This document shows positions 55,017 to 64,000 of a stretch of DNA of 64,000 bases, in pieces. Source of the DNA: Sinohyriopsis cumingii. Taxonomy: Eukaryota; Mollusca; Bivalvia; Unionida; Unionidae. Every line of letters begins with the position of its first letter. Within the stretch, counting starts at the first letter, position 1. The notes under the pieces were generated by a model that was not told the DNA's origin, did no database searches, and saw nothing but the letters and a program-made list of their open reading frames with translations. Made by a program: the position numbers and the translations under genes. Where the stretch lies: assembly GCA_028554795.2 (NCBI GenBank), contig CM068832.1, positions 87,571,011 to 87,635,010 of the forward strand, written 5' to 3'.

Positions 55017-57925
55017 GGTATAACGGTACCAATTGCGCAAGTCCAGGTGGGCGGAGCTTAAGGTGTATGGAACATTGTATTCAGAATTAAAGAACAACTC
55101 TAGCTGTGATTGGTGCATTATGTAAGAGTTGTACTTTCTGTTTGGCTTAAAAAAAATGTTGAGCCTCTTGGCAACATGTGAGTTTGTGTTAATTTCTATC
55201 TAGATCATATTTTGTATTTTTTATGATTTTTTTAAAATATGGTACACATGGCTGAAAATGTGCTTGTTGTGACTAGATAACTCTAACCACTGTCTAGTTC
55301 CAGTAGAGTTATCTCTCTTAAATGCAATGGAGTACCTGGTTATGTCATTGTCAAATTGACAATCTAGCATTGTTCTATATGGCAGTGTGTGACACGCATG
55401 CCCAGGTAGGACAGAAAGTATATTTATTTCACAGAACATTAGCATTGAGGTATATGGAGAAACAATTGGTACCGTGATACCTAAAGGAAAGAATAGCCTC
55501 ACAGTGTATCCATAGAAACGCATACATGTGGGCGGCATTTATGAACTATACTAGTTTGATGTAGGAAAACAAATGTGTGCTGAACAGTTTTGGTCAAATA
55601 TTGAAAGTTCTTTAAGAATAAAATGTATGAAATCTTCAGAAAATAGCAAAGGTTGGCTTTGGATGGGGACTTTTGATAACTATAGCTATGATAGATATAG
55701 ACTTGTGTTACCTAATGCCTTTATGTATGTGCTGTTACCTCCTAGATTGGAATGCATGCAACAAAATAAGTTATGGAAACATAATATAGTTGATTTTGGC
55801 CAAATATTGGCTATTTTACCTGCAAAAGATGAAAAATCATGTGTACAAAAACAGCTATCTTGTTCTTGTAAGGCATGCCATAAACCAGGATAGAGAACAC
55901 TCTAAGTACACTTGTAGAGAGATCACTTGTACCATGTGGGATGTTCTGGCATGAGTAATTTTTAGGTAATTTATTAAGGATATGGTATTCCTTCACACTT
56001 TGATTTGAATCGTCCTGCTCTAATTGTCCTTTTTTTTTTACACTTTCCTGCTTTGAAATTGTTCATGTAGTTAGTTCAGTTCTCTTGCATTCCCTTTTGT
56101 TGAAGTAGCAGTGAATACCAGCAAACAAGAACAGTTTCCTTAAGTCATCATTTCCCATTGGCACTTGTATAAGCCCAATTATAATCTACTATTGACTTTC
56201 AATTAATCCTATTTCTTTCTGTCAAGCTGCTCTTGTGGAATTTCCATGTTTGGTCCAACATTACAGAATGATAACCATTTTAGTCACACAGTGCGTATTC
56301 ATTCCATTCAAATCCACACTGTTCTTGAAACTTTGCATCCCATCGCAAGAATCCAAATTGGCATGAGATGATATCTGCATGGTTATGGAAGGCTGCACTC
56401 TACATGCCGGCATTGTAGAAAATATGAACTATGTGATATGAAAGAGCTGCGTCATCTTAGAAATTAAAATTACATGACTCTTGAGGTCTCCACTAAATAT
56501 AGGAGTCTATATGTTAGGTTCTCACTTTATCAGTAATGTATTTTGAGATAATTTAATTGCAATGAAGTTAATACAGGTTGTTGATGAACTCATCTATATT
56601 ACATGGATACTGTATTAGAGGTTACCACACCTTATGTATATCATTCAGTTATCTCCCTTACACCAGTCATAACATTTCAAGGAAATAAAATCTCACATTT
56701 TCAGTGACTGGTTATGAAAATAAAGAGAAGATATGTGAAGTATTATATTAGCCCTCAATCTTGATGCAAATGTAAGTAGAAGCAGTTTAATAATTTCTCA
56801 CAGTAAAGTTTACAAGTTTAAAAACTGATAAGGTATGTTCTGCTTGGATCTGAGATAAGTTTATCTCTATCTTATGCTAATTATTATTAAATTCTAATGT
56901 AGAAGAAATATACTTTATATGTATTTATATTATCTAAATTATTCACCCTTTTATATTAGATGGAAATGAACACAACTTCACTTGAAATGTGGGTACCTGT
57001 AAAGGATGTTATAGCACAGTTGCCTTTGGGCTGTCCTTGGACCTGTTGGGCCCTGCCCCATATATTTGTCCAAGGTAAGGTCATCAAACTTTCACTTCTC
57101 ATTTCTCGCATTGCTGATTTTGCCTCCTTTAATTCCCTTATCATAAGCTACCTCTCCCTTTTAGATAAACACATTCCTCCTGTTTTTAACTCCATTTGAT
57201 GTGCTATACTTAGTGTTTATATTTGGCATTTTTCTGTATTTTATTCCCCTAATTTCACCCCCCCCCCCAATACAACATAACCACTTATAAGCTGTGATTT
57301 ACTATATCTGGTGACTGATTGGCTTATTGAAACAATTTTATTCACATTACAAAGGAGGAAAGCTTACTATTTGTGTTACAATGAGGATGGGTAGGTGGAC
57401 CTTTGTGTGAGGACTGGTGGTTAGTGACCTCTTGTATCTGCAGATAGTGTAAAGTGCTCAAAGCTTATACTTTATAATAAGATTGGGTCATGTCCACTGG
57501 TCTCTGATGTTAAGTTCTGCACCTACCAAACAAATATAAATTCCTTTCTTTTAGGTGAATTGTACATTTTGAAGTAGGACAGGTACATACTATTTGGTAC
57601 ATTGACCTTTGACCTAGTTATTACATAATATGACATAATGTGATTTATCCCATATCACCTATGTGAAGTTCAATAAGTGCTGATATGAATAAGATACAAC
57701 TCATAGTTGAAAGAATTCATTTTATTTCTAAAGATGATTTTGATGGTGAAGCAAAAGTATGAAAACAATAGTTCAAACAGCTCAATGACATTTCTATACA
57801 CATTCACATAAGACATAGGCTAGTACCTCATCAAATTGTTTTCCACAAGTGAGACTAAGTATATTTGTTACTTATACAGTCCCGAACTATTTCACAGATT
57901 ATTGGAAAAATTAAGGTTTGCTATA
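55017..57925 (+). repeat. Array unit 2
   Basis: Carries private changes GACACGCATGC and TTTTCCACAAG, and shares GTGCTCAAAG with unit 4. Confidence 0.95.
55573..55893 (+). CDS. Hypothetical 106-residue protein, array unit 2
   Basis: Same ORF as at 52665 with one change, Asp to Asn, in the VLPNAFMYV segment. Confidence 0.4.
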   Translation: MCAEQFWSNIESSLRIKCMKSSENSKGWLWMGTFDNYSYDRYRLVLPNAFMYVLLPPRLECMQQNKLWKHNIVDFGQILAILPAKDEKSCVQKQLSCSCKACHKPG

Positions 57926-60836
57926 GGTATAACGGTACCAATTGCGCAAGTCCAGGTGGGCGGAGCTTAAGGTGTATGGAACATTGTATTCAGAATTAAA
58001 GAACAACTCTAGCTGTGATTGGTGCATTATGTAAGAGTTGTACTTTCTGTTTGGCTTAAAAAAAATGTTGAGCCTCTTGGCAACATGTGAGTTTGTGTTA
58101 ATTTCTATCTAGATCATACTTTGTATTTTTTATGATTTTTTTAAAATATGGTACACATGGCTGAAAATGTGCTTGTTGTGACTAGATAACTCTAACCACT
58201 GTCTAGTTCCAGTAGAGTTATCTCTCTTAAATGCAATGGAGTACCTGGTTATGTCATTGTCAAATTGACAATCTAGCATTGTTCTATATGGCAGTGTGTG
58301 ACATGCATGCCCAGGTAGGACAGAAAGTATATTTATTTCACAGAACATTAGCATTGAGGTATATGGAGAAACAATTGGTACCGTGATACCTAAAGGAAAG
58401 AATAGCCTCACAGTGTATCCATAGAAACGCATACATGTGGGCGGCATTTATGAACTATACTAGTTTGATGTAGGAAAACAAATGTGTGCTGAACAGTTTT
58501 GGTCAAATATTGAAAGTTCTTTAAGAATAAAATGTATGAAATCTTCAGAAAATAGCAAAGGTTGGCTTTGGATGGGGACTTTTGATAACTATAGCTATGA
58601 TAGATATAGACTTGTGTTACCTAATGCCTTTATGTATGTGCTGTTACCTCCTAGATTGGAATGCATGCAACAAAATAAGTTATGGAAACATAATATAGTT
58701 GATTTTGGCCAAATATTGGCTATTTTACCTGCAAAAGATGAAAAATCATGTGTACAAAAACAGCTATCTTGTTCTTGTAAGGCATGCCATAAACCAGGAT
58801 AGAGAACACTCTAAGTACACTTGTAGAGAGATCACTTGTACCATGTGGGATGTTCTGGCATGAGTAATTTTTAGGTAATTTATTAAGGATATGGTATTCC
58901 TTCACACTTTGATTTGAATCGTCCTGCTCTAATTGTCCTTTTTTTTTTACACTTTCCTGCTTTGAAATTGTTCATGTAGTTAGTTCAGTTCTCTTGCATT
59001 CCCTTTTGTTGAAGTAGCAGTGAATACCAATAAACAAGAACAGTTTCCTTAAGTCATCATTTCCCATTGGCACTTGTATAAGCCCAATTATAATCTACTA
59101 TTGACTTTCAATTAATCCTATTTCTTTCTGTCAAGCTGCTCTTGTGGAATTTCCATGTTTGGTCCAACATTACAGAATGATAACCATTTTAGTCACACAG
59201 TGCGTATTCATTCCATTCAAATCCACACTGTTCTTGAAACTTTGCATCCCATCGCAAGAATCCAAATTGGCATGAGATGATATCTGCATGGTTATGGAAG
59301 GCTGCACTCTACATGCCGGCATTGTAGAAAATATGAACTATGTGATATGAAAGAGCTGCGTCATCTTAGAAATTAAAATTACATGACTCTTGAGGTCTCC
59401 ACTAATTATAGGAGTCTAAATGTTAGGTTCTCACTTTATCAGTAATGTATTTTGAGATAATTTAATTGCAATGAAGTTAATACAGGTTGTTGATGAACTC
59501 ATCTATATTACATGGATACTGTATTAGAGGTTACCACACCTTATGTATATCATTCAGTTATCTCCCTTACACCAGTCATAACATTTCAAGGAAATAAAAT
59601 CTCACATTTTCAGTGACTGGTTATGAAAATAAAGAGAAGATATGTGAAGTATTATATTAGCCCTCAATCTTGATGCAAATGTAAGTAGAAGCAGTTTAAT
59701 AATTTCTCACAGTAAAGTTTACAAGTTTAAAAACTGATAAGGTATGTTCTGCTTGGATCTGAGATAAGTTTATCTATATCTTATGCTAATTATTATTAAA
59801 TTCTAATGTAGAAGAAATATACTTTATATGTATTTATATTATCTAAATTATTCACCCTTTTATATTAGATGGAAATGAACACAACTTCACTTGAAATGTG
59901 GGTACCTGTAAAGGATGTTATAGCACAGTTGCCTTTGGGCTGTCCTTGGACCTGTTGGGCCCTGCCCCATATATTTGTCCAAGGTAAGGTCATCAAACTT
60001 TCACTTCTCATTTCTCGCATTGCTGATTTTGCCTCCTTTAATTCCTTTATCATAAGCTACCTCTCCCTTTTAGATAAACACATTCCTCCTGTTTTTAACT
60101 CCATTTGATGTGCTATACTTAGTGTTTATATTTGGCATTTTTCTGTATTTTATTCCCCTAATTTCACCCCCCCCCCCCCAATCCAACATAACCACTTATA
60201 AGCTGTGATTTACTATATCTGGTGACTGATTGGCTTATTGAAACAATTTTATTCACATTACAAAGGAGGAAAGCTTACTATTTGTGTTACAATGAGGATG
60301 GGTAGGTGGACCTTTGTGTGAGGACTGGTGGTTAGTGACCTCTTGTATCTGCAGATAGTGTAAAGTGGTCAAAGCTTATACTTTATAATAAGATTGGGTC
60401 ATGTCCACTGGTCTCTGATGTTAAGTTCTGCACCTACCAAAGAAATATAAATTCCTTTCTTTTAGGTGAATTGTACATTTTGAAGTAGGACAGGTACATA
60501 CTATTTGGTACATTGACCTTTGACCTAGTTATTACATAATATGACATAATGTGATTTATCCCATATCACCTATGTGAAGTTCAATAAGTGCTGATATGAA
60601 TAAGATACAACTCATAGTTGAAAGAATTCATTTTATTTCTAAAGATGATTTTGATGGTGAAGCAAAAGTATGAAAACAATAGTTCAAACAGCTCAATGAC
60701 ATTTCTATACGCATTCACATAAGACATAGGCTAGTACCTCATCAAATTGTTTTTCACAAGTGAGACTAAGTATATTTGTTACTTATACAGTCCCGAACTA
60801 TTTCACAGATTATTGGAAAAATTAAGGTTTGCTATA
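57926..60836 (+). repeat. Array unit 3
   Basis: Has the longest poly-C run (13). Shares GTGGTCAAAG with unit 1 but TTTATCTATATC with unit 4. Confidence 0.95.
58482..58802 (+). CDS. Hypothetical 106-residue protein, array unit 3
   Basis: Protein identical to the unit 2 copy. Confidence 0.4.
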   Translation: MCAEQFWSNIESSLRIKCMKSSENSKGWLWMGTFDNYSYDRYRLVLPNAFMYVLLPPRLECMQQNKLWKHNIVDFGQILAILPAKDEKSCVQKQLSCSCKACHKPG

Positions 60837-63744
60837 GGTATAACGGTACCAATTGCGCAAGTCCAGGTGGGCGGAGCTTAAGGTGTATGGAACATTGTAT
60901 TCAGAATTAAAGAACAACTCTAGCTGTGATTGGTGCATTATGTAAGAGTTGTACTTTCTGTTTGGCTTAAAAAAAATGTTGAGCCTCTTGGCAACATGTG
61001 AGTTTGTGTTAATTTCTATCTAGATCATATTTTGTATTTTTTATGATTTTTTTAAAATATGGTACACATGGCTGAAAATGTGCTTGTTGTGACTAGATAA
61101 CTTTAACCACTGTCTAGTTCCAGTAGAGTTATCTCTCTTAAATGCAATGGAGTACCTGATTATGTCATTGTCAAATTGACAATCTAGCATTGTTCTATAT
61201 GGCAGTGTGTGACATGCATGCCCAGGTAGGACAGAAAGTATATTTATTTCACAGAACATTAGCATTGAGGTATATGGAGAAACAATTGGTACCGTGATAC
61301 CTAAAGGAAAGAATAGCCTCACAGTGTATCCATAGAAACGCATACATGTGGGCGGCATTTATGAACTATACTAGTTTGATGTAGGAAAACAAATGTGTGC
61401 TGAACAGTTTTGGTCAAATATTGAAAGTTCTTTAAGAATAAAATGTATGAAATCTTCAGAAAATAGCAAAGGTTGGCTTTGGATGGGGACTTTTGATAAC
61501 TATAGCTATGATAGATATAGACTTGTGTTACCTAATGCCTTTATGTATGTGCTGTTACCTCCTAGATTGGAATGCATGCAACAAAATAAGTTATGGAAAC
61601 ATAATATAGTTGATTTTGGCCAAATATTGGCTATTTTACCTGCAAAAGATGAAAAATCATGTGTACAAAAACAGCTATCTTGTTCTTGTAAGGCATGCCA
61701 TAAACCAGGATAGAGAACACTCTAAGTACACTTGTAGAGAGATCACTTGTACCATGTGGGATGTTCTGGCATGAGTAATTTTTAGGTAATTTATTAAGGA
61801 TATGGTATTCCTTCAAACTTTGATTTGAATCGTCCTGCTCTAATTGTCCTTTTTTTTTTACACTTTCCTGCTTTGAAATTGTTCATGTAGTTAGTTCAGT
61901 TCTCTTGCATTCCCTTTTGTTGAAGTAGCAGTGAATACCAACAAACAAGAACAGTTTCCTTAAGTCATCATTTCCCATTGGCACTTGTATAAGCCCAATT
62001 ATAATCTACTATTGACTTTCAATTAATCCTATTTCTTTCTGTCAAGCTGCTCTTGTGGAATTTCCATGTTTGGTCCAACATTACAGAATGATAACCATTT
62101 TAGTCACACAGTGCGTATTCATTCCATTCAAATCCACCCTGTTCTTGAAACTTTGCATCCCATCGCAAGAATCCAAATTGGCATGAGATGATATCTGCAT
62201 GGTTATGGAAGGCTGCACTCTACATGCCGGCATTGTAGAAAATATGAACTATGTGATATGAAAGAGCTGCGTCATCTTAGAAATTAAAATTACATGACTC
62301 TTGAGGTCTCCACTAAATATAGGAGTCTAAATGTTAGGTTCTCACTTTATCAGTAATGTATTTTGAGATAATTTAATTGCAATGAAGTTAATACAGGTTG
62401 TTGATGAACTCATCTATATTACATGGATACTGTATTAGAGGTTACCACACCTTATGTATATCATTCAGTTATCTCCCTTACACCAGTCATAACATTTCAA
62501 GGAAATAAAATCTCACATTTTCAGTGACTGGTTATGAAAATAAAGAGAAGATATGTGAAGTATTATATTAGCCCTCAATCTTGATGCAAATGTAAGTAGA
62601 AGCAGTTTAATAATTTCTCACAGTAAAGTTTACAAGTTTAAAAACTGATAAGGTATGTTCTGCTTGGATCTGAGATAAGTTTATCTATATCTTATGCTAA
62701 TTATTATTAAATTCTAATGTAGAAGAAATATACTTTATATGTATTTATATTATCTAAATTATTCACCCTTTTATATTAGATGGAAATGAACACAACTTCA
62801 CTTGAAATGTGGGTACCTGTAAAGGATGTTATAGCACAGTTGCCTTTGGGCTGTCCTTGGACCTGTTGGGCCCTGCCCCATATATTTGTCCAAGGTAAGG
62901 TCATCAAACTTTCACTTCTCATTTCTCGCATTGCTGATTTTGCCTCCTTTAATTCCTTTATCATAAGCTACCTCTCCCTTTTAGATAAACACATTCCTCC
63001 TGTTTTTAACTCCATTTGATGTGCTATCCTTAGTGTTTATATTTGGCATTTTTCTGTATTTTATTCCCCTAATTTCACCCCCCCCCCAATCCAACATAAC
63101 CACTTATAAGCTGTGATTTACTATATCTGGTGACTGATTGGCTTATTGAAACAATTTTATTCACATTACAAAGGAGGAAAGCTTACTATTTGTGTTACAA
63201 TGAGGATGGGTAGGTGGACCTTTGTGTGAGGACTGGTGGTTAGTGACCTCTTGTATCTGCAGATAGTGTAAAGTGCTCAAAGCTTATACTTTATAATAAG
63301 ATTGGGTCATGTCCACTGGTCTCTGATGTTAAGTTCTGCACCTACCAAACAAATATAAATTCCTTTCTTTTAGGTGAATTGTACATTTTGAAGTAGGACA
63401 GGTACATACTATTTGGTACATTGACCTTTGACCTAGTTATTACATAATATGACATAATGTGATTTATCCCATATCACCTATGTGAAGTTCAATAAGTGCT
63501 GATATGAATAAGATACAACTCATAGTTGAAAGAATTCATTTTATTTCTAAAGATGATTTTGATGGTGAAGCAAAAGTATGAAAACAATAGTTCAAACAGC
63601 TCAATGACATTTCTATACACATTCATATAAGACATAGGCTAGTACCTCATCAAATTGTTTTTCACAAGTGAGACTAAGTATATTTGTTACTTATACAGTC
63701 CCGAACTATTTCACAGATTATTGGAAAAATTAAGGTTTTCTATA
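60837..63744 (+). repeat. Array unit 4
   Basis: Carries private changes in the antisense frame (two codons) and TTCAAACTTTG near 61815. Followed directly by the start of unit 5 at 63745. Confidence 0.95.
61393..61713 (+). CDS. Hypothetical 106-residue protein, array unit 4
   Basis: Protein identical to the units 2 and 3 copies, although the antisense frame upstream has two changed codons in this unit. Confidence 0.4.
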   Translation: MCAEQFWSNIESSLRIKCMKSSENSKGWLWMGTFDNYSYDRYRLVLPNAFMYVLLPPRLECMQQNKLWKHNIVDFGQILAILPAKDEKSCVQKQLSCSCKACHKPG

Positions 63745-64000
63745 GGTATAACGGTACCAATTGCGCAAGTCCAGGTGGGCGGAGCTTAAGGTGTATGGAA
63801 CATTGTATTCAGAATTAAAGAACAACTCTAGCTGTGATTGGTGCATTATGTAAGAGTTGTACTTTCTGTTTGGCTTAAAAAAATGTTGAGCCTCTTGGCA
63901 ACATGTGAGTTTGTGTTAATTTCTATCTAGATCATATTTTGTATTTTTTATGATTTTTTTAAAATATGGTACACATGGCTGAAAATGTGCTTGTTGTGAC

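Larger units (their letters stand above)
52109..64000. repeat. Head-to-tail tandem array of a ~2.91-kb unit
   Basis: Unit starts at 52109, 55017, 57926, 60837 and 63745, all beginning GGTATAACGGTACCAATTG; spacings are 2908, 2909, 2911 and 2908 bp. Four full units and 256 bp of a fifth lie in the window, and the array runs off its right edge. Units differ by only occasional substitutions and by the length of a poly-C run (10, 11, 13 and 10). This is too long for an ordinary satellite monomer and does not match rRNA, histone or snRNA repeats that I would recognise. Confidence 0.97.

Noticed and set aside
52109..64000. Array as rDNA, histone or snRNA repeat
   Set aside because: I could see no rRNA, 5S, histone or U-snRNA sequence in the unit on either strand.

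Overview
This window is animal nuclear DNA. It is AT-rich and has spliced genes with GT-AG introns, tRNA-derived SINEs, pogo/Tigger, hAT and LINE relics, long (AT)n microsatellites and a decayed Polinton-like element. An IFI44-type GTPase, abundant tRNA SINEs and Polintons fit a marine lophotrochozoan, most likely a mollusc. That placement is inference from content; no taxon marker is present.

Layout. 1-8.8 kb: a four-exon gene on the + strand (2169-8549) encodes a 259-residue IFI44-like GTPase. It is the only complete, recognisable host gene. A Tigger-like transposon with intact ends sits in intron 1. 8.9-14.5 kb: mostly featureless, with a microsatellite, an unresolved minus-strand coding-like patch at 11.1-11.6 kb and a perfect hairpin. 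14.5-27.7 kb: a heavily mutated Polinton/adintovirus-like element bounded by eroded inverted repeats. Its minus strand carries remains of virion-type genes and an A32-like packaging ATPase; its plus strand carries a dead protein-primed family B DNA polymerase. 28.4-33.7 kb: two diverged direct copies of a dispersed repeat flank a minus-strand LINE ORF2 fossil. 34-46 kb: repeat-rich, gene-poor DNA with two tRNA-derived SINE families (two copies each), a hAT MITE with a perfect 8-bp target duplication, a foldback element and another MITE. 47.1-50.1 kb: the last two exons of a zinc transporter (SLC30/ZnT) gene, both damaged. 50.7-52.1 kb: two degenerate minisatellites.

52109-64000: a head-to-tail tandem array of a ~2.91-kb unit, four full copies plus the start of a fifth, running off the window. 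Copies are nearly identical by eye. Each contains a 106-codon ORF, an overlapping-region antisense ORF of similar length, an exon-like pair with good splice sites, and a 19-bp motif that begins the unit and recurs inverted about 445 bp later. I recognise no protein family in it; it is the least explained structure here.

Nothing here forms an operon or pathway. The only coordinated gene set is the fossil virus-like element, whose genes are all broken.
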